Source: an uncultured Carboxylicivirga sp. (GTDB taxonomy: Bacteria > Bacteroidota > Bacteroidia > Bacteroidales > Marinilabiliaceae). Taken from it: a stretch of DNA of 64,000 nucleotides. How positions within the stretch are numbered: position 1 is the first letter of the stretch; the number at the start of each line of letters is the position of its first letter. Below are positions 17,327-26,210 of the stretch, one piece after another. Below the pieces are notes generated by a model. That model did no database searches and had not been told where the DNA came from. It saw nothing but the letters and a program-made list of their open reading frames with translations. The stretch is from the NCBI RefSeq assembly GCF_963674565.1, contig NZ_OY771430.1:4278001-4342000 (forward strand). Reading direction: 5' to 3'. Both the position numbers and the translations under genes were made by a program.

Positions 17327-17548
17327 AATATAGATTAATAGACTTTTAGACTTTAGTCTACAGATTTCATCAGGAAATTTAAGCAGGTGAATTAGTATTT
17401 ATCACGCTGCTTTGGTGCGGTCGGGTAATCTCTCCTGCTTTTATCGTATGAGTTTTCCGAACTTAATACTGTTACTTTTCCCATTAATTATCCCTAATAT
17501 TGTCATTAAAGCAATAATACAAGTAAACTATATTATAACTCTTAAATA

Positions 17549-17953
17549 ATGCAAAAAAAAGCTTTAAAATGGCTTGTTTTATTCTTTCTTGTCACCCCAA
17601 CTATTTGTTCTTTTTCGCAAGTAAAAAAGTATAAGTTGGATGCCAAAAGTTTTTATAACGAACTTATTTCAGTCAAAGATCCATTTATTATTGACACCCG
17701 ACCCGGGTATAAATTCCAGGAAAACAGAATACAAAACGCTGTTTTGGCCGAGAGTCAGGATGAATTACTGAAACTAACTAAAATAATACCTAAAGACACT
17801 CCCATCTTTGTTTACTGTCAGATTGGTGACCGATCGAAACGAGCTGTTAAAGCTTTAAGAGGTAATGGTTTCACCAGAGTGTATGAATTGGAAGATGGTT
17901 TGGTGACCTGGATCGAAGCCGGACTACCTCTTGATACTATAAAATTGGAATAA
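17549..17953 (+). CDS. Exported rhodanese-domain protein
   Basis: Single-domain rhodanese of 134 residues with an N-terminal signal peptide (to about FSQ, residue 24), so probably periplasmic. The active-site loop is CQIGDRS with the persulfide-carrying Cys90, and the DTRPGYKFQENRIQNA segment is the CH2A-type signature. It could move sulfane sulphur or act in redox or metal stress. The next gene (CoA-binding) starts 63 bases downstream on the same strand. Confidence 0.88.
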   Translation: MQKKALKWLVLFFLVTPTICSFSQVKKYKLDAKSFYNELISVKDPFIIDTRPGYKFQENRIQNAVLAESQDELLKLTKIIPKDTPIFVYCQIGDRSKRAVKALRGNGFTRVYELEDGLVTWIEAGLPLDTIKLE

Positions 17954-18016
17954 ACATTGAAAAAATAATTTTTATAACTGAACTTAGGGGTTGAATAATA
18001 GACAATCCCTTTTTTT

Positions 18017-18472
18017 ATGAAAGTTACCAAAGATCAAATCAATTCATTTTTTAATTCTGAATCTATTGCAATTGCCGGTGTTAGTCGAAACGAAAAGAAA
18101 TTTGGCAGAATGATATTCACTGAATTAAAGAAAAACGGGTATAACGTAATTCCTGTTAATCCTTCCTCTTCCGAAATAGATGGCCAAACATGTTATTCCG
18201 ACATAACTAAATTACCTGATCATATCGAAAGCCTTTTAATAGCTACACCAAAGGATCAAACAGATGAGATACTACGCCAAGCCATTAACAAAGGCATTAA
18301 AAATATATGGGTTCAACAGTTTTCAAATACAGATGAAACCTTAAATATTGCGGAAGAATACGATAAGGAAATCATCCACAAGAAGTGTATATTTATGTTT
18401 GCCGAGCCTGTTGCCGGGGTACATAAATTTCATAAAACCATACTGAAAGTATTTGGTAGTTTACCCAAATAA
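18017..18472 (+). CDS. CoA-binding domain protein (YccU-like)
   Basis: Rossmann-like CoA_binding domain protein of 151 residues. Typical elements are IAIAGVSRNEKKFGRMIFTEL, NVIPVNPSSSEIDGQTCYSDI and a core KGIKNIWVQQ; canonical family members have a similar length. It is the stand-alone form of the succinyl-CoA-synthetase-type nucleotide domain, of unknown physiological role. It converges on queD with a 12-base gap. Confidence 0.85.
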   Translation: MKVTKDQINSFFNSESIAIAGVSRNEKKFGRMIFTELKKNGYNVIPVNPSSSEIDGQTCYSDITKLPDHIESLLIATPKDQTDEILRQAINKGIKNIWVQQFSNTDETLNIAEEYDKEIIHKKCIFMFAEPVAGVHKFHKTILKVFGSLPK

Positions 18473-18484
18473 ATTGTTCAGAAA

Positions 18485-18934
18485 TTACTCATTGTCCGAA
18501 GCAAACCATTCGGCATAACTATTGGCAGTCTCGTTTAATTTAAGGCTGTGTAATTGTATATTTTCAGGTAATCTTCGTTTTATCCTGTCAGCAAAATCAA
18601 ACAACATATTCTCGCATGTTGGCTGATAATCCACCAACTCATGACGATCGCTCATCTGAGGTAAACTTAACAATTGAGCGGTGGGTGCATTTTTATTGAT
18701 AACAATACAATGATCTAAACGATTAATGATTTCTTCATTTACAATGCGTTTTAAATCACCAAAATCCATTACCATTCCCAACTTCACATTGTCTTCATCA
18801 GCAATAGGTTCGCCTATAACGGTTACTGCCAAAATATATGAATGCCCATGAATGTTCTTACATAATCCATCGTAATTCCATAATGCATGAGCCATTTCAA
18901 ACCTAAACTCTTTAGTCAATCTTATCTTTCCCAT
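18485..18934 (-). CDS. queD: 6-carboxytetrahydropterin synthase QueD
   Basis: Queuosine-pathway enzyme converting dihydroneopterin triphosphate to 6-carboxytetrahydropterin. Zinc ligands His16, His29 and His31 (HGH) and catalytic Cys25 are visible in the N-terminal 35 residues, and the conserved MVMDFGDLK and LDH segments follow. At 149 residues it is slightly longer than the ~120-residue minimum because of an inserted loop near 45-55. Other queuosine genes are not adjacent. Confidence 0.93.
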   Translation of the reverse strand: MGKIRLTKEFRFEMAHALWNYDGLCKNIHGHSYILAVTVIGEPIADEDNVKLGMVMDFGDLKRIVNEEIINRLDHCIVINKNAPTAQLLSLPQMSDRHELVDYQPTCENMLFDFADRIKRRLPENIQLHSLKLNETANSYAEWFASDNE

Positions 18935-18943
18935 CGTTGTTCC

Positions 18944-18971
18944 ATAAAAAAAGACTGATAAAATCAGCCTT
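18944..18971 (-). terminator. Terminator of the ArsR-family gene
   Basis: On the minus strand a 9-bp stem AAGGCTGAT/ATCAGTCTT (one G-U pair) with TTT loop is followed by a T run. It separates the regulator gene from queD. Confidence 0.85.
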
Positions 18972-18994
18972 CCATTGTTATTGATTGATCTTTA

Positions 18995-19297
18995 TCAGCT
19001 AGCTATTGTACATTTACTTACACAATCAACAATATTTCGTAAACTATTGTGCTTTAAATAGTAAAATGTATTTTTTCCTTCTCTCTTACTCGACAAAACA
19101 CCTTTATCTTTTAAGATTCCAAGATGATGAGAAGTAGTAGATTGTTCGATATTTAAAAGTTTATGTATTTCAGTCACTGTCAACATTTTTCCATCTTCAA
19201 GGTGACTAAGAATAGCAATTCGCATAGGATGTGCGATTGCTTTTAACATACCAGCTGCTTTGTCTAATAATTCTGCATCTAAATCTTTAATCTTCAT
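18995..19297 (-). CDS. ArsR family winged-helix regulator
   Basis: A 100-residue winged helix-turn-helix protein: AIAHPMRIAILSHLEDG, recognition helix region IEQSTTSHHLGILKDKGVLSSKREGK. The classic metal box ELCVCDL in helix 3 is replaced by LTVTEIHKLL, so it is not a typical arsenic or cadmium sensor. A C-terminal Cys pair (Cys92 and Cys96) might sense thiols, sulphide or a metal; that is inference. It has its own promoter and terminator, so it is monocistronic; its targets are not evident. Confidence 0.9.
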   Translation of the reverse strand: MKIKDLDAELLDKAAGMLKAIAHPMRIAILSHLEDGKMLTVTEIHKLLNIEQSTTSHHLGILKDKGVLSSKREGKNTFYYLKHNSLRNIVDCVSKCTIAS

Positions 19298-19327
19298 TTT
19301 CCAGTGGTTTTCTCAATAATTCAGGTA

Positions 19328-19335
19328 CAAATATA
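19328..19335 (-). promoter_or_regulatory. -7 promoter box for the ArsR-family gene
   Basis: TATATTTG on the minus strand, matching TAnnTTTG, about 30 bases before the ATG at 19297. Confidence 0.65.
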
Positions 19336-19429
19336 TAACTATCTTATTATTTATCTGTTAAAACGGGTGCAAAAATATTTAAATATTTAGATAATATCAA
19401 TATGTATTCTAATAATTCCAATTAATTAA

Positions 19430-19437
19430 TAAATTTG
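19430..19437 (+). promoter_or_regulatory. -7 promoter box for the polyprenyl synthase gene
   Basis: TAAATTTG, matching TAnnTTTG, 53 bases before the ATG at 19491. Confidence 0.5.
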
Positions 19438-19490
19438 CCTACTTTGTACTGTTAATCATTTGTTGTTGCAGATTTATTTAGAATCTATTC

Positions 19491-20465
19491 ATGTCAGATA
19501 CATCCATAATTAGGGAGCCCATTAAAGAGGAAATGAAAAAGTTCGAGCCCTATTTCAGGGAACAGCTTAAAACAAAAATTCCTCTGCTTGATATAATTAC
19601 CAACTACCTGTTAAGGCGTAAAGGCAAACAAATGCGCCCTATGCTGGTGTTTCTATCAGCCAAATTAAACGGACAAATTTCAGAATCAACCTATGTTGCT
19701 GCTACTCTTATTGAGTTGTTACATACTGCCACGCTTATACACGATGATGTAGTTGATGAAACCTATCAGCGAAGAGGCATCTTTTCCATTAATGCTCTAT
19801 GGAAATCTAAAATTGCGGTTTTGGTTGGGGATTTTTTCCTTTCAAAAGGATTAACCACTGCTTTAAATACCGATCAAATTGGTGTACTAAAGGTAGTTTC
19901 TGAAGCGGTAAAAGAAATGAGTGAAGGCGAATTACTACAGATTGAAAAGTCGAGAAAACTGGATATTACCGAAGACGTTTACTACGATATTATTCGTAAA
20001 AAAACAGCAACTCTTATAGCTGCATGTACCAGATCAGGAGCACTTTCAGTTGATTCATCTGAAACACAACTTAATGCTATGAAAGATTTTGGTGAGAATC
20101 TGGGTATTGCCTTTCAGATTAAAGATGATTTATTCGATTACGAGTCTAATGGATTGATTGGTAAACCTACCGGTAACGACATAAAAGAAAAGAAGTTAAC
20201 CCTGCCTCTTATCTATTCGCTTCAAAAAACTGATTCAAAAACCCGCCGTCAAATTTTAACAAAAATCAGACGTCACCATAAGAAGGAAAGAAAAGTGCAG
20301 GAAATAGTTGCCTTTGTAAAAACCAGCGGTGGTTTGGAATATACAAAAGAACAAATGTACAAGTATGCTCAAAAGGCCATTGAAGCACTTTCTATCTATC
20401 CGGAAGATAGTACCAAGGAAGCAATGATAAAAATGGTTGATTTCACTATTAAAAGAAAAAAATAA
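19491..20465 (+). CDS. ispB: Long-chain polyprenyl diphosphate synthase (octaprenyl type)
   Basis: Trans-prenyltransferase of 324 residues. The two aspartate-rich motifs are visible: first HDDVVDE (around 85) with the following RRG, second QIKDDLFDY (around 205), plus GKQMRPMLVFL at the IPP site. It extends farnesyl diphosphate to the quinone side chain. The chain length cannot be read from the sequence alone. Monocistronic, with its own promoter and terminator. Confidence 0.93.
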   Translation: MSDTSIIREPIKEEMKKFEPYFREQLKTKIPLLDIITNYLLRRKGKQMRPMLVFLSAKLNGQISESTYVAATLIELLHTATLIHDDVVDETYQRRGIFSINALWKSKIAVLVGDFFLSKGLTTALNTDQIGVLKVVSEAVKEMSEGELLQIEKSRKLDITEDVYYDIIRKKTATLIAACTRSGALSVDSSETQLNAMKDFGENLGIAFQIKDDLFDYESNGLIGKPTGNDIKEKKLTLPLIYSLQKTDSKTRRQILTKIRRHHKKERKVQEIVAFVKTSGGLEYTKEQMYKYAQKAIEALSIYPEDSTKEAMIKMVDFTIKRKK

Positions 20466-20484
20466 AGCGGGATTAACCCGCTTT
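20464..20484. terminator. Bidirectional terminator between ispB and deoC
   Basis: Stem AAGCGGG/CCCGCTT with loop ATTAA. The minus strand carries a long T run after it and the plus strand a short one, so it can serve both convergent genes. Confidence 0.85.
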
Positions 20485-20497
20485 CATCTATCTGTTA

Positions 20498-21397
20498 TTA
20501 GAAATATTTTACCTCTTCAACCTTACCGGTCTCCAATTTCTGAATTTCAGTAAGTAAATTATTAGCTAATCTGCTGGCACCAATACGGAATAGTTCATTA
20601 TTAAGCCACTCCTCTCCCAATATATCTTTAACTAACTGATAATAAATCAATGCATCTTCGGGAGTTGATATACCTCCTGCCGGCTTAAATCCAATTTTTA
20701 TACCGGTTTTTTGGTAATGATGCTTAATAGTATTAAGCATTACATAGGCAGCTTCATAAGTAGCGGCAGGTTGCTGCTTACCAGTTGATGTTTTAATAAA
20801 ATCAGCTCCACTCTCAATGGATAACATGCTTGCCAGCCATATCTCTTCCATATCTTTCAGTGTACCTGATTCAAGAATAACTTTCAAATGAGCATCTTTC
20901 ATTACGCTTTTTATCTGAAAAATTTCCTCACCGGCAAATTCATAGTTACCTTCCTGAAACTCACCAACAGATAATACAATATCAATTTCGTTGGCTCCAA
21001 AATCTACAGCTCTCTCCGTTTCAAACTTCTTAACATCTGTAAAAGTTTGAGATGAAGGAAACCCGGCCGATACCACAGCAATCTTTACTCCTTTGGCTTT
21101 TAAAGCAGACTTCAAAACAGGAGCAAACACAGGATAAACGCACATGGCTGCCACTTGTGGAACATAGTCGAAATGATTGTGCAAATCATTCACTTTATCT
21201 ACAAAGTCCCTTATACTATCAGCAGAATCTTCAGTATATAATGAAGTTAAATCAATACAATTAAATAATAACTTCAGAACATCTTTATTATCTAGTTCTT
21301 TCTTAGAACTATCAATTGCTTTAGCAATAACTTCTTTCATTTCTTGTTCCTTAAGTGGACAAGGGTATTTATCAGCAAAATCCTGAATCATTTCCAT
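20498..21397 (-). CDS. deoC: Deoxyribose-phosphate aldolase
   Basis: Cleaves 2-deoxyribose-5-phosphate to glyceraldehyde-3-phosphate and acetaldehyde. The Schiff-base lysine motif FIKTSTGK and the second lysine in GFKPAGGI are both present. I start it at the ATG at 21397 (MEMIQDF), giving 299 residues; the longer frame to 21472 would overlap the mazG-like gene by 71 bases with no conserved sequence. The N-terminal ~50 residues exceed the E. coli enzyme. Last gene of the dtd-mazG-deoC operon. Confidence 0.92.
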   Translation of the reverse strand: MEMIQDFADKYPCPLKEQEMKEVIAKAIDSSKKELDNKDVLKLLFNCIDLTSLYTEDSADSIRDFVDKVNDLHNHFDYVPQVAAMCVYPVFAPVLKSALKAKGVKIAVVSAGFPSSQTFTDVKKFETERAVDFGANEIDIVLSVGEFQEGNYEFAGEEIFQIKSVMKDAHLKVILESGTLKDMEEIWLASMLSIESGADFIKTSTGKQQPAATYEAAYVMLNTIKHHYQKTGIKIGFKPAGGISTPEDALIYYQLVKDILGEEWLNNELFRIGASRLANNLLTEIQKLETGKVEEVKYF

Positions 21398-21401
21398 TGT
21401 T

Positions 21402-21728
21402 TTAGTATAATTTTTCGTTGTTTTTATGTCTGTCTTTATCACGTGAAGTTTTCTTCTCCAGATTTTTAGCAAAAGCTTCTGTTAAATTTACACCTGTTTG
21501 ATTAGCCAGGCAAATCAGTACCCATAAAACATCGGCCATCTCATCGGCTAATTCCAGTTTTTCTTCATTTTTCTTAAAAGATTGATCTCCGTATTTACGA
21601 GCCATAACCCTGGCAAGTTCACCAACTTCTTCAGTCAAAATAGCCATATTGGTTAGTTCACTAAAATATCTGACTCCGTATTCTTTAATCCAATTATCTA
21701 CTTGTTTCTGAGCTTCTGCTATATTCAT
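21402..21728 (-). CDS. MazG-like nucleotide pyrophosphohydrolase
   Basis: A 108-residue all-alpha NTP pyrophosphatase. The magnesium-binding residues are visible as EEVGEL (around 29-34) and DEMADVLW (around 63-70). Such single-domain enzymes hydrolyse non-canonical or excess dNTPs. Its ATG lies directly beside the dtd stop and its stop 4 bases before the deoC start, so translation of all three is probably coupled. Confidence 0.88.
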   Translation of the reverse strand: MNIAEAQKQVDNWIKEYGVRYFSELTNMAILTEEVGELARVMARKYGDQSFKKNEEKLELADEMADVLWVLICLANQTGVNLTEAFAKNLEKKTSRDKDRHKNNEKLY

Positions 21729-22181
21729 CTATTCTTTTCTTTTACTGTCAATAATAATAGTAACAGGTCCGTCATTAATCAGTTCTACTTTCATATCAGC
21801 ACCAAATTCACCTGTTCCTGGTTCTATTCTACTAAGTTCATGCAGCTTACTGACAAATCTTTCATATAACGGTATTGAAATTTCTGGAGGTGCAGCACCT
21901 ATATATGACGGCCGGTTTCCCTTTTTTGTTTTGGCATGCAGTGTAAACTGACTAATGATTAGTAATTCTCCCTTAACATCCATCACAGATCTGTTCATCA
22001 CACCTTCGTCATCTGGAAATATACGCAATTGAGCTATTTTGCCTGCTAACCATTTGATATCTTCATCATTATCTTCACTTTCTACTCCAACCAATATCAA
22101 TAAACCTTTGTTTATAGCTGATTTTACCTTTTCATTGATAGTAACAGACGCTTTACTAACTCTTTGAATAACTACACGCAT
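21729..22181 (-). CDS. dtd: D-aminoacyl-tRNA deacylase
   Basis: Removes D-amino acids, and glycine from tRNA-Ala. At 150 residues it is the canonical size. The active-site SQFTLHA (SQxT motif) and the cross-subunit NRPSY motif are intact, and the start MRVVIQRVSKASV is diagnostic. First gene of the dtd-mazG-deoC operon. Confidence 0.95.
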   Translation of the reverse strand: MRVVIQRVSKASVTINEKVKSAINKGLLILVGVESEDNDEDIKWLAGKIAQLRIFPDDEGVMNRSVMDVKGELLIISQFTLHAKTKKGNRPSYIGAAPPEISIPLYERFVSKLHELSRIEPGTGEFGADMKVELINDGPVTIIIDSKRKE

Positions 22182-22217
22182 AAAATATTCTTAATATCCG
22201 ATCGAAAATTAATACTT

Positions 22218-22225
22218 ATATTTGA
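22218..22225 (+). promoter_or_regulatory. -7 promoter box for the endonuclease I gene
   Basis: TATATTTG, matching TAnnTTTG, 49 bases before the ATG at 22275. Confidence 0.6.
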
Positions 22226-22274
22226 ATCATAATAATGAAAACAAATCTGTCTTATTTATATTTAACCTAATAAA

Positions 22275-23351
22275 ATGAAATTAAATATTTTAGCCTCATT
22301 TTTACTCTTCTTTAATGTCGTAATTTTTGCACAAATACCGACCGGTTATTACAATAACGCTGATGGCAAATCAGGCTATGAACTAAAAACCGCTTTATAT
22401 AATATCATTAAAGGTCATACCCAACAAAGTTACACGAGTTTATGGACGCATTTTAAAACTACTGATAAAAAATCTGATGGTACCGTTTGGGATATGTATT
22501 CCGATATTCCGGGGGGTACTCCAGCATATGTCTACATTTTTGCAGAAGATCAATGCGGTAATTACTCAGGTGAAAGTAGTTGTTACAATCGCGAACACAG
22601 TTGGCCTAAAAGCTGGTTTGGCGATGGATATCCGATGTATACAGATCTTTTTCACCTTTATCCAACGGACGGCTATGTTAATGGTAAACGAGGGAATTAT
22701 CCTTTTGGTGAAGTGAATTCAGCAACCTGGACTTCAACCAATGGTAGCAAACTTGGAAATAACAGTACTGAAGGTTATTCATCAGTGGTATTTGAACCAA
22801 TAGATGAATACAAAGGTGATTTTGCAAGAAGCTATTTTTATATGGCCACCCGCTATGAAAATATAATTAGTTCATGGCAGACAAATACAGGAGCATCAGA
22901 AATACTTGATGGATCTAATGAAAAAGTATTTAAAGATTGGCAGTTAAAACTGTTATTTAAATGGCATAACGACGATCCGGTAAGTGATAAAGAAATCAAC
23001 AGAAACAATGATGTTTATGGTATTCAGAATAACAGAAATCCATTTATTGATCACCCAGAATACGTTGCTTTAATATGGACAACAGAAACATCTGTAAAGA
23101 ATAATTCATTTGAAGATTTTAATTTATATCCTAATCCTTCCAATGGAACAATTACGATAACAGGTAACTTCAATGATTCCGAAAATATCCTATGTTTCTA
23201 CAATAATCTTGGACAATTAGTTTATCGTATAAATAAAGCCAATTTTACACAATCTCAAGTTAACATTAGTCATTTATCGAAAGGAGTATATTATTTGAAA
23301 ATTGAGGCTAAAAACAAACAATTCGCTACCAAAAAAGTTATTCTTCATTAA
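22275..23351 (+). CDS. Secreted endonuclease I family nuclease with type IX secretion tail
   Basis: Protein of 358 residues: signal peptide (ending FAQ, ~20), an endonuclease I domain (EndA/NucM type) to ~270, and a C-terminal ~75-residue Por-type sorting domain. The nuclease core shows CYNREHSWPKSWF with the catalytic His, then DLFHLYPTDGYVNGKRGNYPFG. The tail starts FNLYPNPSNGTITI and ends KGVYYLKIE...KKVILH, the standard T9SS signal. It is therefore secreted or surface-bound and probably degrades DNA for nutrients. Codes on the plus strand, between leftward housekeeping operons. Confidence 0.93.
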   Translation: MKLNILASFLLFFNVVIFAQIPTGYYNNADGKSGYELKTALYNIIKGHTQQSYTSLWTHFKTTDKKSDGTVWDMYSDIPGGTPAYVYIFAEDQCGNYSGESSCYNREHSWPKSWFGDGYPMYTDLFHLYPTDGYVNGKRGNYPFGEVNSATWTSTNGSKLGNNSTEGYSSVVFEPIDEYKGDFARSYFYMATRYENIISSWQTNTGASEILDGSNEKVFKDWQLKLLFKWHNDDPVSDKEINRNNDVYGIQNNRNPFIDHPEYVALIWTTETSVKNNSFEDFNLYPNPSNGTITITGNFNDSENILCFYNNLGQLVYRINKANFTQSQVNISHLSKGVYYLKIEAKNKQFATKKVILH

Positions 23352-23360
23352 ACAGACAAA

Positions 23361-24341
23361 ATGAGAGGAATACTGAGCAATACAAACGATCCGGCTTTTA
23401 ATCTGGCAACTGAAGAATTTCTATTACGAAAAACAGAAGATGATGTTTTCTTTCTATATGTGAATCAACCGTCTATAATAGTTGGAAAACATCAAAATGC
23501 CTTGGCTGAAATCAATTTCGACTATAGGCACTTAAAAAATATTCCTGTGTACCGTCGCCTTTCTGGTGGCGGTACTGTTTATCACGATCTGCAAAATCTG
23601 AATTTCTGTTTTATCAAAAGTGGCGAGAAAAATAAACTGGTCAACTTTGCTTTATACTCAAAACCAATACTGGAAGCTCTTAATGAACTAGGCATTCAAG
23701 CTCATTTTGGTAAAAGACATGATATACAGATAGATAATAAAAAGATTTCAGGTAATGCCTCCCATGTTTTTAAAAGCAGGGTTATGCATCATGGTACATT
23801 ATTATTTAACTCAGAACTGAATATTTTAAATAACGCCCTTAGAACAAATCCATTACTTTATAAAGATAAAGCTGTAAAATCAGTCAGAAGTGAAGTAACT
23901 AATATCTCAGAATACGTCAATAACATTAATTTTCAGGATTTTATTTCCTTCTTATTTAATTATTTATTGAACTATTTTTCAGAGAGCAAAAGCAGTGAAC
24001 TTTTACCGGATGAAATAAAATCTATTGAAGAGCTTGTAAAGGATAAATATACAACCGATGAATGGAATTTTGGATACAGTCCAAATTATGAAATGAAAAA
24101 ACGAATCAAATTAGCCGACGGAAGCAGATTGAGTAATTCAATGAATGTATCAAAAGGTAAAATTTTGAATTGTGTTATAAAAACAAATAATAAAGATAAT
24201 CAACTATTATTTTCTGAATTATCAGAAAGTTTAAATGGTACCATCCATTTGAAAAATGATGTTAATATATTTTTTGATAATTATATTAAAAATCAATCTT
24301 TGAATATCTCCAAAGATGAGTGGTTGCAACTATTCTTCTAA
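23361..24341 (+). CDS. lplA: Lipoate-protein ligase
   Basis: Protein of 326 residues of the biotin/lipoate ligase family. The lipoate-binding RRLSGGGTVYHD loop (around 70), KISGNAS with the catalytic Lys (~130) and HHGTLLF are all present, followed by a C-terminal accessory domain. It attaches salvaged lipoate to E2 and H proteins by way of lipoyl-AMP. It starts 9 bases after the secreted nuclease gene, so the two may share a transcript without a functional link. Confidence 0.92.
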   Translation: MRGILSNTNDPAFNLATEEFLLRKTEDDVFFLYVNQPSIIVGKHQNALAEINFDYRHLKNIPVYRRLSGGGTVYHDLQNLNFCFIKSGEKNKLVNFALYSKPILEALNELGIQAHFGKRHDIQIDNKKISGNASHVFKSRVMHHGTLLFNSELNILNNALRTNPLLYKDKAVKSVRSEVTNISEYVNNINFQDFISFLFNYLLNYFSESKSSELLPDEIKSIEELVKDKYTTDEWNFGYSPNYEMKKRIKLADGSRLSNSMNVSKGKILNCVIKTNNKDNQLLFSELSESLNGTIHLKNDVNIFFDNYIKNQSLNISKDEWLQLFF

Positions 24342-24389
24342 AAGACCCTTTAATATAAAGTAACAGTTATAATATTGATTTATTGTATT

Positions 24390-26210
24390 TTACAGTGTTT
24401 TATCTGAATTATACCATGAATATACTTTACTAGCTTTATCCTTCCCTATTACCTCTTCTAAATTTTCAATTGTAGTTTCTTTAATTATGTTTAACGACTT
24501 AAATTTAGTCATTAACTGTTCAATTGTTTTTTGTCCAATGCCAGGGATATTTTCCAAATCAGATTTTATAAAATTAATTGATCTTTTCTGACGATGAAAT
24601 GTAATTCCAAAGCGATGCGCTTCGTTACGTAAATACTGAATTATTTTTAAGGTCTCAGAATTCTTATCAAGATATAATGGTATTGGATCTCCGGGATAAA
24701 AAATCTCTTCCAAACGTTTTGCAATACCAATAACTGCAATTTTACCAATCAAATCTAATTGCGATAACACATTTACAGCAGCACCTAATTGCCCCTTTCC
24801 TCCATCGATAACTATTAATTGAGGTAATGACTGATCTTCATCTAATAGTCTCTTATACCTCCTGTAAATAACTTCCTCCATTGAGGCAAAATCGTTTGGA
24901 CCTTCTACTGTTTTTATATTAAAGTGGCGATAATCTTTTTTACTGGGTTTTGCATTTTTAAAAACCACACACGCAGCAACAGGATTGGTTCCTTGGATGT
25001 TTGAATTATCGAAACATTCAATATGACGTGGTGGTTCCTTAAGTCTCAAATCAGTTTGCATTACTTTAACTAACCTTTCTTCCCTTGGCTCCTTCTTTAC
25101 TATAGATTGTTGCTTTAATTTATCCAAACGGTAATATTTAACATTACGCTCAGATAAATCCAACAACTTCTTTTTATCTCCTATTTTAGGAACCAAAAAT
25201 AAAGAGTTCTTTAATTCTATTTCTGGTATAAATGGAACAAGAATTTCACGAGATAAAATACTAAGTCTGGATTGCATTTCCGAAATAGCAGATACTAATA
25301 TTTCCTGCAAATTTTCATCCAACCTCTTCTTGAACTCCATGGTGTGAGATTGTATAACGGATCCATTAGCCACTCTCATAAAGTTAGCATACCCTGATTT
25401 CTCATCCTCAATAACAGAAAAAACATCAAGGTTTGTAAGTTTAGGGTTTACTATTGTTGATTTACTTTGATGTGATTCTAAAATTTGAATCTTCTGTTTT
25501 ACTTCCTCCGCATTTTCAAATTCAAGTTTTGATGCATAATCCATCATTTTATCTTTCATGAATTTGATTACCGAAACAACATTACCTTTTAAAATATCCT
25601 TAATGGCAGTAATATGATCATTATATAAATCTTCTGAATATTCATTAATACACGGTGCTTTACAATTACCAATATGATATTCGAGACAAACCTTAAACTT
25701 ACCCTGATTAATATTATCCTCCGATAAAATATGTTTACAGGTTCGTAATGGATAGAGTTGTTTAAAAAGATCTAATAAGGCACGAACAATTCCGACTGAA
25801 GTATAGGGTCCAAAATAAATACTACCATCGCGAATAAAATTACGGGTCTGAAAAACGCGTGGAAATCGTTCATTTTTTACAACTATCCAGGGAAAAGATT
25901 TATCATCTTTTAAAAGTATATTATAACGAGGTTGATATTTCTTAATTAAATTATTTTCCAGCAGTAAAGCATCTTCTTCAGAATCGACAACGATGTGTTT
26001 AATTTCGGTAATTTTTTTAACCAAAACCTTGGTTTTTCCATAATCATGTTGTTTCGTAAAATAGGAAGAAACGCGTTTTTTGAGATCCTTAGCCTTACCT
26101 ATATAAATAATTTTACCGTCTTCATTAAAGTATTGATATACTCCAGGCAAAGACGGTAATGACTTTATTTTAGTATGTAAATATTCTAATCGTTGTTGTT
26201 CTTTATTCAT
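24390..26210 (-). CDS. uvrC: UvrABC system subunit C
   Basis: Dual-incision nuclease of nucleotide excision repair, 606 residues, full length. In order: GIY-YIG domain (residues ~15-95, GVYQYF...IYIGKAKDLKKR), a Cys-rich linker (CLEYHIGNCKAPC), a UVR helix pair near 205-240, the RNase H-like nuclease (HIECFDNSNIQG, VIDGGKGQL) and a terminal helix-hairpin-helix (NIPGIGQKT). Its ATG abuts the ade stop, so it is the last gene of the operon HATPase-ybeY-mnmG-ade-uvrC. Confidence 0.97.
   Translation of the reverse strand: MNKEQQRLEYLHTKIKSLPSLPGVYQYFNEDGKIIYIGKAKDLKKRVSSYFTKQHDYGKTKVLVKKITEIKHIVVDSEEDALLLENNLIKKYQPRYNILLKDDKSFPWIVVKNERFPRVFQTRNFIRDGSIYFGPYTSVGIVRALLDLFKQLYPLRTCKHILSEDNINQGKFKVCLEYHIGNCKAPCINEYSEDLYNDHITAIKDILKGNVVSVIKFMKDKMMDYASKLEFENAEEVKQKIQILESHQSKSTIVNPKLTNLDVFSVIEDEKSGYANFMRVANGSVIQSHTMEFKKRLDENLQEILVSAISEMQSRLSILSREILVPFIPEIELKNSLFLVPKIGDKKKLLDLSERNVKYYRLDKLKQQSIVKKEPREERLVKVMQTDLRLKEPPRHIECFDNSNIQGTNPVAACVVFKNAKPSKKDYRHFNIKTVEGPNDFASMEEVIYRRYKRLLDEDQSLPQLIVIDGGKGQLGAAVNVLSQLDLIGKIAVIGIAKRLEEIFYPGDPIPLYLDKNSETLKIIQYLRNEAHRFGITFHRQKRSINFIKSDLENIPGIGQKTIEQLMTKFKSLNIIKETTIENLEEVIGKDKASKVYSWYNSDKTL

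Noticed and set aside
21436..21452. CACGTG-centred string near the mazG-like gene as a fourth parS
   Set aside because: Only about 11 of 16 positions match the consensus. The same holds for CACGTG cores near 4749, 15724, 36447 and 54649.
21398..21472. Longer N-terminus for deoC
   Set aside because: It would overlap the mazG-like gene and begins at a non-ATG codon; the ATG at 21397 fits.
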